Shown here in pieces: positions 25,901 through 35,503 of a stretch of DNA of 64,000 nucleotides. A program made the translations under genes and the position numbers. How positions within the stretch are numbered: position 1 is the first letter of the stretch; each line of letters opens with the position of its first letter. The stretch comes from Anaerolineales bacterium (lineage in GTDB: Bacteria; Chloroflexota; Anaerolineae; Anaerolineales; Villigracilaceae), in assembly GCA_030583925.1 (NCBI GenBank), contig CP129482.1, positions 1,922,001 through 1,986,000 of the forward strand. The letters run 5' to 3'. Under the pieces are notes generated by a model. It ran no database searches. It was not told the origin of the DNA and was given only the letters and a program-made list of their open reading frames with translations.

Positions 25901-26651
25901 ACTCGATTAACTCCTGAGCAAGGACGCGGTATTGCTGCGAGCCGCGGCTTGTGGGGCGATATTGCGTGATCGGCATTCCGGCAATGGGGCTTTCCCGGAG
26001 TTTCGTGTCAATTTCAATGACGCTGGTAAAGACACCCTGCCCAAAGGTGGTCTGCAACTGCTCAAAGATGTTGCGATGCGTTCGATTCCTGCGGTCTAGC
26101 AACGTGACCAGAATTCGATACGCGAGATTTGGGTTACTCTCCTGCCGGATGCGACGGATCGAACCCATCATGTTCCGCAAGGCGTATGCTGAAAAATATT
26201 CCGCTTGAGTGGGGATGATCAACAAATCCGAAGCCGACAGCGCGTTCAGCGTGATGGCTCCCAAAGCGGGCGGGCAATCGAACAAGATGTAATCGTAGTT
26301 GAGCGTTCCGGTAAGAATTGCTTGACGCAGTGTCGAAAGATAATTGCTCCGCATCGGCAAGTATTGCTCCGCGCTTTCGATCCGCGAGTTGGATGGAATC
26401 AGTTCAAGGTTCGCCACATCCGTCCTGCGGATGGCGGATTTGATCGCCGAATTCTCGATGAGCACATTTGCCGAAGTGATCTCCGCTTCGCCGGTCTCCA
26501 GCCCCAGCGCTAGGCTGAGGTTGGCTTGCGGATCAAGGTCAATCAGCAAGACACGGTGATTGAGTTCTGCCAACGCCGCGCCGAGGGAAAGCGTGGTGGT
26601 GGTCTTGGCCACGCCGCCTTTTTCATTGGATACTGCAATGGAATAGGTCAT
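25866..26651 (-). CDS. ParA/MinD-family ATPase
   Basis: 261 residues. The deviant Walker A KGGVAKTTTTLSLG has the signature lysine pair (one G replaced by A in the usual KGGVGKTT). Walker A' LLIDLDPQANLS and Walker B YDYILFDCPPALG are intact. Such ATPases position DNA or protein cargo by gradients on the nucleoid or membrane. No ParB gene or parS-like array is visible, and the gene is embedded between receptor genes and the hybrid kinase, overlapping the kinase gene by 35 bases. I infer that it positions the sensory complex, as ParC-like proteins do for chemoreceptor arrays. Confidence 0.9.
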   Translation of the reverse strand: MTYSIAVSNEKGGVAKTTTTLSLGAALAELNHRVLLIDLDPQANLSLALGLETGEAEITSANVLIENSAIKSAIRRTDVANLELIPSNSRIESAEQYLPMRSNYLSTLRQAILTGTLNYDYILFDCPPALGAITLNALSASDLLIIPTQAEYFSAYALRNMMGSIRRIRQESNPNLAYRILVTLLDRRNRTHRNIFEQLQTTFGQGVFTSVIEIDTKLRESPIAGMPITQYRPTSRGSQQYRVLAQELIEYAKEEAGRQTA

Positions 26652-26658
26652 ACTGCCT

Positions 26659-29493
26659 CTATTTCAACTCGTTTTGTTTACCATCGCCGGAAGGCTGTGG
26701 AATTACTTGGACGCGGCTTGCGCCTAGAACGCTTCGCAACTCTTCGAGGGCGGTCTGGATCATTACCTGCGGATCGTTCACGCTTCGAATCTTCCCGGTG
26801 ATCTCCGATACGATTCGTTCACGTTCGGCGCGGCGGTTGGTTTCCTCGAACAAGCGGGCATTTTCGAGCGCGAGGGCAAGCCGCTCGGATACCGACTCGA
26901 TCATGGCGATCTCGTCCCGGCTCCACTTGCGATCTTTCGAGGGGGCTTTGATGTTCAGCACGCCGATCGTTTCGCCGCGCAGTTTGATCGGGACGATCAT
27001 GGCAGGCTCGGTATCCGAACCGTTGCCGCCGATGACGATCTCTCCGTGTCGGAGGGCGTCCTTGATGGCTTCTGTCTCCAGCGGGGTTTCGAGCGGTTTT
27101 CCGCCGGTGGTGGATTGGTGATACCCAACGTTTGTGACGGCGCTCCGGAAGGCTTTCCATTCCTTTTGCAGGTATTGGCTGTACAATGTTTGCGCTTCGG
27201 TGAGCGCTTGTTGGGTACGCTCAAAGAGGCGCGCATTTTCGATGGCAATGGCGATTTGGTCGCCGAGGATGCCCAGCGTGTTCACGATATTGTCGGTGAA
27301 CTCGCCCGGTTTTACGCTTTGGACATCCAGCGCGCCGATGGTGGTGCCGCGGGCGTTCAACGGAATCGCCATTTCGGAGCGCGTCGCGGAAAGGTCGGGA
27401 TTGTCGAAGAAAACTGCATCCACTCCCACGTCGAGAGCGACTCGGGCAATTCCCGTCTGCGCGACAGTGCCTACGATGCCGGAGCCAAGTTCGAGGCGGT
27501 GTCCCCGGTGCAGCATCCGTTGTCCGCCTTCGCTGTTGGCGGCTTGCAAAACGGCGTGCTGACGGATTTTGTCCGTGAGGAAGATGCCCGCATGATAGAA
27601 GCCGAATTTTTCGCTCACGAGACGGGTGATGAGTGGCAACAAAATATCGAGCCGTTGTTCGCTGGAAATGATCTGAGATATTTCGCTGATGGACTGGAGG
27701 TCGCGGGCGCGTTTTTCGCTTTGCAAACGGGCTTGGTCAAGATCGGCGGTGCGTTCTGTTACGCGTTGTTCAAGCCCTTTGAGCGTGTCTTGCAACTGGC
27801 TTGTCATGTGGTTGAAAGAATCGGATAAGGCGCCGATCTCATCTTGTGTTTTGATGACTGCGCGGGCGTTCAAATCGCCTTGGGCGATCTGGCTCGCGAT
27901 GGCGGTCAGGTTCACGATGGGGGAGGCAATCCACTGGGCGACGATGTACCCGAAGATTACTGCCAGCGCCAGCACGAGCATGGAAATGGAAATGGTTGCG
28001 CGTGCCTGATTTTTGACCGGGAGCAAGGCTTGATCCAATGATTGGTGGACGATCACACTCCAGTTCAGATTCGTCACCGCCTGCTCTGCAGAGGAACCGG
28101 CGGGCGCGGCAACTTTCTGCTCGCTCACCAGACTGGGCTCGTTTTCAAAGTCGAATTCGCTAAACGAACCCGCGCTCCCTTGCAAGGCGGTGATTTCCTC
28201 GCTCGTTAGCGTTTCGTCGCCTAGAAGTTGGTCGCTCCCTACGCGTAGATCTGCATGACCTAAGTCGGTGACTTTTTCTTTGTCCAGCAACGTGGTGAGG
28301 GAGGTCACATCAAGGGTGCTTCGTAGAATACCTGCCACCTGACCTTCATAGTACAGGGGGATCGCCATGAGTACGGCATAGGTGTTACTGCTTTCGTCGA
28401 GTTCGGGCTGGCTGATGAATATCGCTCCCTTGCCTCCGTTGTACGCCGATTGCCACCAGCCTTCGTCTGCCTGATAATAATCGGAGGTGCGGTTGGTTGC
28501 CGCCAAATTAGCGCCGTGCCGGTCTGTAATGAAGAGTTCGACGTGTTGCGGCGACGTTTGCTGGAATTCGCGCAGTTCGTCCGCCAGATCGTTGGAGACG
28601 ATCGTTTGGACAAACTCGCTGTCGGTTTCGGCGGCGCGCCAAACGGCGTCCAGCGAGTTGACTTGTTGAAAGATCTCGTCTTCGCTCTTGCCCGAATAGG
28701 CTTGGTTCGCTTCATCTGCCGATTCTTCGAATTGAGCGCCAACGGTTTGTAGCAACGAAATCTCCGAGGCAAGGTTGGCGCCGACCGATTCAGCGAGGTT
28801 GTTGGAGAGTTCGCTCAGGCTTACGCCCGCCTGACGGCTCAGTTCGTTCTTGCCGATGGTGTTCAACCCGATCGCGACGGCGCTGATCGCCGTCACGGCG
28901 ACGAGTAGGAAGGCGATGATCAATTTGGCGCGGAACGTATAGCTGGAATATTGGCGGAGGGCGTAATAGGCGAAAACAAGGATAATGACGATCAAGAATG
29001 GATTAATGTACTGACTCTTCAACTCGCCAATGCCGAAATCGGGCAGGTAGAGATCGCCAAGGATCACAGCCGCTTCGACAACCACCGCGATAATACTGAC
29101 GCGCGCCGCCAGCGAGGCTGGCAAAGTGGTTACGGCGACGCCGGTCACAATGGCGATGACGATGATGCCTGATTGAAATCCCAGCCCGTTGGCATAGAAA
29201 GGAATGCCTAGCGAAACTAGCAGGAGCGTCCCGATGAATAACATGCCGCCCCGCGTAGCATCGTAGCGGTAGGAAACCCAGGCGCCCATGAACGATATCA
29301 ACGACATTGCCAGTGTGATGATGTTCCCAACGTAACTCAGCGAAACTTCCGGCGGTTGGGTCACAAGAGTGGGAACAGACGCGAAGAACAACAGCAACCC
29401 TGCTGCCAGGTTGATGCGGACCGCGGCTTGCCGCCGCGCTGCGGTCTCGGGGGCTGTCTTTGAAGTTTCGCCTTGATTATTTTTCATCGTCAT
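26659..29493 (-). CDS. Kinase-less membrane receptor: multi-TM, Cache, HAMP, GAF-GAF (paralog 9)
   Basis: 944 residues, the longest of the receptor paralogs. About six N-terminal TM helices (24-195) are followed by another TM (about 195-215), an extracytoplasmic Cache-like region (about 215-490, with FITDRHGANLAATNRTSDY), TM (about 495-518) and HAMP (ASPIVNLTAIASQIAQGDL). Then come a coiled coil, GAF 1 (about 610-765, FGFYHAGIFL and DNPDLSATRSEMAIPL) and a short GAF 2 ending in LALALENARLFEE. The C-terminal stub is ERIVSEITGKIRSVNDP...LGASRVQVIP. No output domain is present. It lies 7 bases upstream of the ParA gene. Confidence 0.88.
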   Translation of the reverse strand: MTMKNNQGETSKTAPETAARRQAAVRINLAAGLLLFFASVPTLVTQPPEVSLSYVGNIITLAMSLISFMGAWVSYRYDATRGGMLFIGTLLLVSLGIPFYANGLGFQSGIIVIAIVTGVAVTTLPASLAARVSIIAVVVEAAVILGDLYLPDFGIGELKSQYINPFLIVIILVFAYYALRQYSSYTFRAKLIIAFLLVAVTAISAVAIGLNTIGKNELSRQAGVSLSELSNNLAESVGANLASEISLLQTVGAQFEESADEANQAYSGKSEDEIFQQVNSLDAVWRAAETDSEFVQTIVSNDLADELREFQQTSPQHVELFITDRHGANLAATNRTSDYYQADEGWWQSAYNGGKGAIFISQPELDESSNTYAVLMAIPLYYEGQVAGILRSTLDVTSLTTLLDKEKVTDLGHADLRVGSDQLLGDETLTSEEITALQGSAGSFSEFDFENEPSLVSEQKVAAPAGSSAEQAVTNLNWSVIVHQSLDQALLPVKNQARATISISMLVLALAVIFGYIVAQWIASPIVNLTAIASQIAQGDLNARAVIKTQDEIGALSDSFNHMTSQLQDTLKGLEQRVTERTADLDQARLQSEKRARDLQSISEISQIISSEQRLDILLPLITRLVSEKFGFYHAGIFLTDKIRQHAVLQAANSEGGQRMLHRGHRLELGSGIVGTVAQTGIARVALDVGVDAVFFDNPDLSATRSEMAIPLNARGTTIGALDVQSVKPGEFTDNIVNTLGILGDQIAIAIENARLFERTQQALTEAQTLYSQYLQKEWKAFRSAVTNVGYHQSTTGGKPLETPLETEAIKDALRHGEIVIGGNGSDTEPAMIVPIKLRGETIGVLNIKAPSKDRKWSRDEIAMIESVSERLALALENARLFEETNRRAERERIVSEITGKIRSVNDPQVMIQTALEELRSVLGASRVQVIPQPSGDGKQNELK

Positions 29494-29529
29494 ATCAATT
29501 CTCTGACAAATAAATCTGTTTCAACTCTG

Positions 29530-31245
29530 TTATGGCTTAGGTAGGGCTTCTGCCGATTGTTGATGAATCTGCACCAGTACCTCAGAGCCTCCGAGGGCTT
29601 GGCTGAGTTCTTCAGCCGCAGTGCGAAGGATCGAATCGAATTGCGTTGAAGAGCCGATCTTGCCGGTGATATCTGAAGTAATGCGTTCGATCTCGGCGCG
29701 CTTTTGCGTCGTTTCAAGTAAGGTCGCGGCTTCAAGAGCGAGCGACAGGCGTTCCGCCACGGCTTTGGCAATATCAACCGTATCCGACATCCCGGTCTGT
29801 TCATCGTTCAGGTTGATGGTTAGAACGCCGGCGATATTCCCTGCAACGCGGATCGGAACGGCGAGGCTCGGATTCTCTCCGTTCTGAATCACCGGTTCGG
29901 TTGCATTTGCAAACCGGGAGAAGAGCGTTGGATCAATTGGTTGCGCGGATTGCTTCAACGTGTCTCCATCGGCAACATAGCCGACGATCTGCTCTTGCAG
30001 TTTCAATGTTTGCCACGCGTCGCGCAGATAGGAGCCGGTCATCCGCTGTGCGTCTTCGACTAAGGACTGCGTCGCTTCGTAATAACGGGCGTTCTGGATC
30101 GCCGTGGCGACCTGGTCTGCCAACGTGGAGAGGACTTCTATATCCTCTTCGGTGAACGCGTTGAGCTCCACGCTTTGAATGTCCAGCACGCCGATCGTCA
30201 ACCCAGCCGATTGGAGAGGAAGCGCCATCTCGGAGTGCGTCTCTGGGAGGTCTGGGTTGTTGAAGAAAACTGTATCCGCTCCCACGTCGAGCGCGATGCG
30301 AGGTTCTCCAGTAGCGGCAACCAAGCCGACGAGACCGGTCTGTCCGATGCGGAGTTTGTGGTTGCGGCTCAGCATCCGTTTTCCGCCGTCGCTGTTGGCG
30401 GCTCGCAGTTCTGCGTATTCGCGGTTCGAATCCAGCAGGAAGATGCCGGCGTGGTAATAATCGAATTTTTCGCTGATCACGTGGGTAAGCAGTGAAATGA
30501 GATCTTCAAGATTTTGATTCGCGGCGGTTGCCTTGGTCACTTGAGCGATCGCTTCGAATTGACGGGCGCGGCGCGCGTTGCGTTGGTTTGCTTGCTCTAG
30601 TTCGGCGGTGCGCGCGTCCACGCGCTGTTCCAATGTCTGATTCAACTCGCGCAGTGATTCATTCGATGTTCGCAGGCTTTCCTCGCTTTTTGTCGCTCGC
30701 GCAACGGCATCTTTCAGGCTGACGGCGCTGAAATAGATCAAGACTGCGATTGAAATGAAGATGAAGCTCAAGTCTCTTCCATAGACGATCGGGTCTTGTT
30801 CGCGCGGCGTAAAATATCCATTCGCCTCGCGCCAGGCTAGGAATGCGATTGCCACAATGCCTGCAAAGATCACTAGGTTGCCCGCACGGTTGCCGACCAC
30901 AATGCTTGCCAGCAAGCCGACTGCGATATAGCCCATGACGATCACATCCTTGACGCCGTCGGCTGTGAGCGCTTGAAATCCGATCCCAAGCCAGCCAAGA
31001 ACCACGACAATCCACGCCGCGGCTGTTACATTTCCTCTTTTAAGCAAAGCAATGGAGGAAATCAATACGATGACCAACCCTGATAGGATCGCGATCGTAA
31101 GACCGCCGCCCGGTTCGAAGACATAGGAAACGATTGCCAGCGTAAGCAAGCCCGAAACCACCCACGCAAAACCATTGATGAACTTTGCGCGGAAATTCGC
31201 CTCTTCGTTATCGAACGTTGGCGGGCTGAAGAATTTTCGTATCAT
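29530..31245 (-). CDS. Kinase-less membrane receptor: 6TM, GAF-GAF (paralog 8)
   Basis: 571 residues. It starts with MIRKFFSPPTFDNEE, an N-terminus shared with the paralogs at 35504 and 37242. Six TM helices (about 25-180) lead directly into a coiled coil (LRELNQTLEQRVDARTAELE). GAF 1 (about 220-380) has FDYYHAGIFLLD and NNPDLPETHSEMALPL. The linker has YLRDAWQTL, and the short GAF 2 ends in LSLALEAATLL. The stub is RITSDITGKIGSSTQFDSIL...GGSEVLVQI. No HAMP and no output domain. Its start overlaps the stop of the upstream paralog by 4 bases. Confidence 0.88.
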   Translation of the reverse strand: MIRKFFSPPTFDNEEANFRAKFINGFAWVVSGLLTLAIVSYVFEPGGGLTIAILSGLVIVLISSIALLKRGNVTAAAWIVVVLGWLGIGFQALTADGVKDVIVMGYIAVGLLASIVVGNRAGNLVIFAGIVAIAFLAWREANGYFTPREQDPIVYGRDLSFIFISIAVLIYFSAVSLKDAVARATKSEESLRTSNESLRELNQTLEQRVDARTAELEQANQRNARRARQFEAIAQVTKATAANQNLEDLISLLTHVISEKFDYYHAGIFLLDSNREYAELRAANSDGGKRMLSRNHKLRIGQTGLVGLVAATGEPRIALDVGADTVFFNNPDLPETHSEMALPLQSAGLTIGVLDIQSVELNAFTEEDIEVLSTLADQVATAIQNARYYEATQSLVEDAQRMTGSYLRDAWQTLKLQEQIVGYVADGDTLKQSAQPIDPTLFSRFANATEPVIQNGENPSLAVPIRVAGNIAGVLTINLNDEQTGMSDTVDIAKAVAERLSLALEAATLLETTQKRAEIERITSDITGKIGSSTQFDSILRTAAEELSQALGGSEVLVQIHQQSAEALPKP

Positions 31246-33770
31246 TCAGCCTCCGTTTCTTTCTTGAATTGAATAGCGACCTCCGCACCGGGCAGTGAGT
31301 GACTGAGTTCGAGCGCCGCCGTTTTGACGAGTTCTTCGATCGTGCTGCGCGCGCTGATCCTTGCGGAGATTTCGCCGATGGTTTTCTCTTTGGCGGCTTG
31401 CTTCTGGCTTTCCGCGAGGAAGCGGGCGTTTTCGAGCGCGAGCGCGGCGCGGTCAATGATCGCTTTGACGATGTCCATTTCATCTGAGTCTAGGCGGCGG
31501 TTGCCCGGCGCGCGGACGTCCACCGTGCCGATGATTTGACTGCGTAACTTGATCGGAATGGAAATCGAGGAGCCTCTCGCTTTCGGCAGGGCATCTTCTT
31601 CTTTCGCGCCGGTATCCTCTTTGCCGTTCTTTTTTGCGTATAGCAAGGTTGCGCGCGCGCCTGAATGACGGATGCCAAGCAGTTTTCTGCTTTTTGCAAA
31701 GCCCTGCCATCCTTCGCGCGCTAGTTGGCGGGAAAGCGATTCGGACTCTGCAAGCGCTTTCTGGGTCTGTTCATATTGGCGCGCGTTCTGGATCGCGATG
31801 CTCACCTGATCGGCGAGGATCGTGAGAGTGTTTACATCCTGAGCGCCGAAAGCATTGGGTTCTGTGCTTTGCACGTCGAGCGCGCCGATCACTTCGCCGC
31901 CGGCAAGGAGGGGCAGGGCAATCTCGGAGCGCGTGCCGGGGAGGAAGGGGTTGTCGAAGAATGCGGCATCCGCTCCTGTGTCCAGAGCGACGCGGGGTTT
32001 TCCAGTCCCGGTGACGTAGCCTACGATGCCGGTCTCTCCAATTTTGAGGCGGTGATTGTTGGCAAGCATCTTTCTACCGCCTTCGCTGTTCGAGGCGCTC
32101 AATACGGCGTATTCCCTGCGAGGGTCGAGGAGGAAGATGCCCACATGGTAAAAGCCGAACTGTTTGCTGATGGCGTTCGTGATTTGAGGCAATAGCACAT
32201 CGAGGTCATAGGTAGAGCCGATGGTGTGCGCTACTCTTGCGATCGTTTCAAGTTGTAGGGCGCGCTGTTCGATCTGCTGGTTGGCGACGGTTAATTCGGA
32301 TGTGCGTTCAGCGACGCGTTGTTCGAGACCCGCCAGCGTTTCGCGCAGGCGGCTCGTCATGGTATTGAAGGCATTGGCGAGCGTGCCGATCTCGTCGCCT
32401 GACGTTTCGGCGGCTTGCGCCGTTATGTCCCCGGCTACGATTTGGTTGGCGGTTTCGGTTAGGCGAACAATGGGGGCGGTGATACGCCCACTGATACGAA
32501 GACTGAGCAAGAACGCGGCGAGCAACAAGATGGCAAGAATGACTCCCGCTAAACGCGCCGCGGATTGTATTTGAAATGCGGTTTCGTTTCTGGCGGCGAC
32601 GATCGCGGTCTGCAACTCAGCCACCGGCGCGACGATGCCGACGCTATATCCGTTGGCGCCGATGGGAGCGAACGCGAGGTAAGTTTCTACTCCATTCACC
32701 GGGAATTCGATCAAGCCGCTTCCTCCGGCGACCATGCGGTTTGTAATTCCGATCAGTTCTGGCGACCCTTCGCCAAGCACGGTGATCTTGAAATATTCCT
32801 CCGAGTTAATGGCTTCCGGGTTGATGCCGAATAGTTCGTAGCCCGCCGGCGGCATGGAGATGATGCGTCCCGCATCGTCTATCATGAAGGCGTAACCGGT
32901 CTGCCCAATCTTGATCCGCTCGATCTGGCTGGTGATCGTCGAGAGTTGCATATCTGCCGCGACGATGCCTTTGAAAATATTGCCGTCGTAGACCGGCGCG
33001 GCGACGGTTACCACCAAGCCTCCGCCGGTCGCATCCACATAGGGAATTGCCCAACGCGCGGATTTCGCCGGGTTGAACAATGGGGAGGTGATCTTGTAAT
33101 ACGCTCGCTCGGTCGGGTCGAAATCCGGCGGAAGTAACGACGCCAGATCAATGTTCGGGTAATAGCGCGTAATGCCGCGCGTATCAATGGCGTAGATCGC
33201 CAGCAGGCTCGCGTTCGACTTGAGCGAAGATGGCACGGCAAAATCCAAATATGCCGATGTGTTCAAATCGTTCACGATGGTCCCGTTGAGTCCGACCTTT
33301 GCCGGAACATATACCGACGAAACATCATCCGTCGAATTGCCGTACTTTCCGCCTTCCAATTGCGTTAGGGCTGTGCTGGCGTCCCAGTAACTGCCCTGAC
33401 CAAGTTTTTCCTGCTGGGCGTATAGCGAACTCCAATGGGCGGCGAGTTCCAGCACATCGCCTTCGATCTTCTCGAAAGAACGGTCTGCGTTGCTCGCCTC
33501 CGTGTTGATCGTGTTGATCAACTGTTCCTCGGCAAGAAGTTGAACGCTGGTCTCGAGTCGTTGCGAAAGCAAGTCAGTAATGCGCACGGCGCTATTGATC
33601 GCGTAAATAGATAAGAAGCCGACCGCAATGCCTCCTGTGAACAGGATGCCTACCGCCACGCGCGTGCGCAAACTGCGATTCGTGAATCTTCGCGAAAGAC
33701 CTGCCGCGAGAACGACAATCGCAACTACGATAAGGACGGCGATGATCGTTGAAATTTGATTCAGGTTCAT
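31242..33770 (-). CDS. Kinase-less membrane receptor: double Cache, HAMP, GAF-GAF (paralog 7)
   Basis: 842 residues. Two N-terminal TM helices (about 7-29 and 38-60) are followed by a large dCache-like sensor (about 65-400, with RAYYKITSPLFNPAKSARW and GQTGYAFMIDDAGRIISMP). TM (about 405-430) and HAMP (TAPIVRLTETANQIVAGD) follow. GAF 1 (about 515-670) has FGFYHVGIFLLD and DNPFLPGTRSEIALPL. The short GAF 2 ends in RAALALENARFLAE, and the stub in PGAEVAIQF. The sensor layout is like that of an MCP, but no MCP signalling domain is present. It overlaps both neighbours by 4 bases. Confidence 0.89.
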   Translation of the reverse strand: MNLNQISTIIAVLIVVAIVVLAAGLSRRFTNRSLRTRVAVGILFTGGIAVGFLSIYAINSAVRITDLLSQRLETSVQLLAEEQLINTINTEASNADRSFEKIEGDVLELAAHWSSLYAQQEKLGQGSYWDASTALTQLEGGKYGNSTDDVSSVYVPAKVGLNGTIVNDLNTSAYLDFAVPSSLKSNASLLAIYAIDTRGITRYYPNIDLASLLPPDFDPTERAYYKITSPLFNPAKSARWAIPYVDATGGGLVVTVAAPVYDGNIFKGIVAADMQLSTITSQIERIKIGQTGYAFMIDDAGRIISMPPAGYELFGINPEAINSEEYFKITVLGEGSPELIGITNRMVAGGSGLIEFPVNGVETYLAFAPIGANGYSVGIVAPVAELQTAIVAARNETAFQIQSAARLAGVILAILLLAAFLLSLRISGRITAPIVRLTETANQIVAGDITAQAAETSGDEIGTLANAFNTMTSRLRETLAGLEQRVAERTSELTVANQQIEQRALQLETIARVAHTIGSTYDLDVLLPQITNAISKQFGFYHVGIFLLDPRREYAVLSASNSEGGRKMLANNHRLKIGETGIVGYVTGTGKPRVALDTGADAAFFDNPFLPGTRSEIALPLLAGGEVIGALDVQSTEPNAFGAQDVNTLTILADQVSIAIQNARQYEQTQKALAESESLSRQLAREGWQGFAKSRKLLGIRHSGARATLLYAKKNGKEDTGAKEEDALPKARGSSISIPIKLRSQIIGTVDVRAPGNRRLDSDEMDIVKAIIDRAALALENARFLAESQKQAAKEKTIGEISARISARSTIEELVKTAALELSHSLPGAEVAIQFKKETEAE

Positions 33771-35500
33771 GCCGAATCCTCGCTGTTGAAGCGGATCAAC
33801 ACTTCCGAACCGCCCAGCACGCGTTCGAGTTCTGTGGCGGTTGCCTGAAGGATATTCTCGATATTCAGCGAACTACTGATGTTCGAAGTCGCCTCGGCGA
33901 TCATGCGTTCTTTAGCGGCGCGTCGGCGGGCATCCTGAAACAGGCGCGCATTTTCAAGCGCCAGCGCGGCGCGTTCTGCCACGGCTTCCATCAGACTGCG
34001 TTCATCGGGTTGCCATGTTTTCGATGTGTCGTTCGATTCGACTTGCAACATGCCGATGACCGCGCCGCGCAATTTCACCGGGACAGTAATTCGTTCACGG
34101 TTCGCGCTGGACGGGTCAACTTGGTCCGCGTTCAGGCTGTTTGGTCCGCCCTCCGGCGCGACGCTGACACCGCCGTCGGCGTTTGGCTCCAACATTTCGA
34201 TCCTGCCCGCGTTGTAGCGGAAGCCGGTATAGTTCGCGCGTTGACTCGTCTGCCCCCACTGTGCGCGGACGAATTCATTGTACACTTCCTCCACCTGGCG
34301 GGCGGCGGCGCGCGCTTCTGAAAGCAGGCGGGCGTTCTCGATGGCGATCGCTAGTTGGTTGGCAAGCGTGCCTAACAAACGGAAATCGTCCTCGGAGAAT
34401 GCGCCCGGCTCCGTGCTTTGCACGTCCAACACGCCGATCGTTTGCTCGCTGTAGAGAAGCGGCAACGCGATCTCGGAGCGGGTTTTCGGGAGGTCGGGGT
34501 TGTTGAAGTAAATTGCATCCGCTCCAACGTCGAGAGCGAGGCGGGGTTTTCCCGTCTGTGCGGCAAAGCCTACCACGCCGGTCCCAAGCGCCAGCCGGTG
34601 TCCGCGTTCCAGCATCTTTTGTCCGCCGGCGCTGTTTGCGGCGTGCAAGACGGCGTATTCTCTGTCGTGGTCAATCAAAAAGATGCCGACGTGATAAAAG
34701 CCAAATTGTTCGCTGATCAATTGCGAAGCGGCGGAGAAAATCTGATTTGGGTCGTGCACCTGCGAGATCGCTTGGGAAAGTTCTGCGATGGTCTGGAGTT
34801 GCGCCGCGCGATGAGAGGTCGTTTTGTTGGCTAGGTTGAGTTCCCGCGTCCGTTCCTCCACGCGTTGTTCCAATTCGCCGGTCAGTTTTTCGAGTTCGCG
34901 GTTCGTGTTGCTGATCTGTTGGACGCGTTCTTTCTCGACGCTGGCGCGGAAAGCCATAATTCCCAGCAGGATCAGAGACATGGACATGGTAATGCCAAAC
35001 GTTCTGCCTAAACTTAGGTCAGGGTCGGACAAATATTTGGGGTCGGCGTACGCCGGTAAACTCACGGTGGCGAAAATGGTGATGAAGGCAAGGATGGCAA
35101 AACCTCGTTGCGAGAGGAGCGCGCTGGCAAGGATGAGCGAGATGGTCACAATACTGCTGATCGCCGAGTCAATGGTATTTGCGGAGCCGACGTAGATGGT
35201 GATGTACGCGAGGGAGGTAAGCGCGATCGTAAAGAAATACGTGCCGGCGCGGTAAGACGGCGTTCGACTTAAGAAGTATGAGATGAAGGTTACGCTGAGG
35301 AAGATGAAAAAGATCTGTGAAGACGACAGCGTTGCAAGGATCGCCAAGATCAGCGTGAACGTCAGGATCAAGGTAAGCGAAGCGAGCAGTTGCGCGCGTC
35401 TTCGCTCGCCCACATCGCGGACCGATGGGTGAGGGGCGGTGAGGTACGCCCAAAGCCGGGCGAAACGGTTCGTTGGTTTTGTTTCCATAGATGTAGTCAT
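33767..35500 (-). CDS. Kinase-less membrane receptor: 6TM, GAF-GAF (paralog 6)
   Basis: 577 residues. About six TM helices (35-195) are followed by a coiled coil (LEKLTGELEQRVEERTREL), GAF 1 (about 220-380; FGFYHVGIFLID and NNPDLPKTRSEIALPL) and a linker with EFVRAQWGQ and YTGFRYNAGRIEML. The short GAF 2 has ITVPVKLRGAVIGMLQVES and RAALALENARLFQD. The C-terminal stub ends in LGGSEVLIRFN. No output domain is seen. Its start lies 3 bases after the stop of the upstream paralog. Confidence 0.88.
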   Translation of the reverse strand: MTTSMETKPTNRFARLWAYLTAPHPSVRDVGERRRAQLLASLTLILTFTLILAILATLSSSQIFFIFLSVTFISYFLSRTPSYRAGTYFFTIALTSLAYITIYVGSANTIDSAISSIVTISLILASALLSQRGFAILAFITIFATVSLPAYADPKYLSDPDLSLGRTFGITMSMSLILLGIMAFRASVEKERVQQISNTNRELEKLTGELEQRVEERTRELNLANKTTSHRAAQLQTIAELSQAISQVHDPNQIFSAASQLISEQFGFYHVGIFLIDHDREYAVLHAANSAGGQKMLERGHRLALGTGVVGFAAQTGKPRLALDVGADAIYFNNPDLPKTRSEIALPLLYSEQTIGVLDVQSTEPGAFSEDDFRLLGTLANQLAIAIENARLLSEARAAARQVEEVYNEFVRAQWGQTSQRANYTGFRYNAGRIEMLEPNADGGVSVAPEGGPNSLNADQVDPSSANRERITVPVKLRGAVIGMLQVESNDTSKTWQPDERSLMEAVAERAALALENARLFQDARRRAAKERMIAEATSNISSSLNIENILQATATELERVLGGSEVLIRFNSEDSA

Positions 35501-35503
35501 CTT

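Noticed and set aside
25866..26651. Chromosome or plasmid partition locus
   Set aside because: The ParA homolog has no parB neighbour and no parS-like repeats. It is embedded in a signalling operon, so a partition role is less likely than a positioning role.
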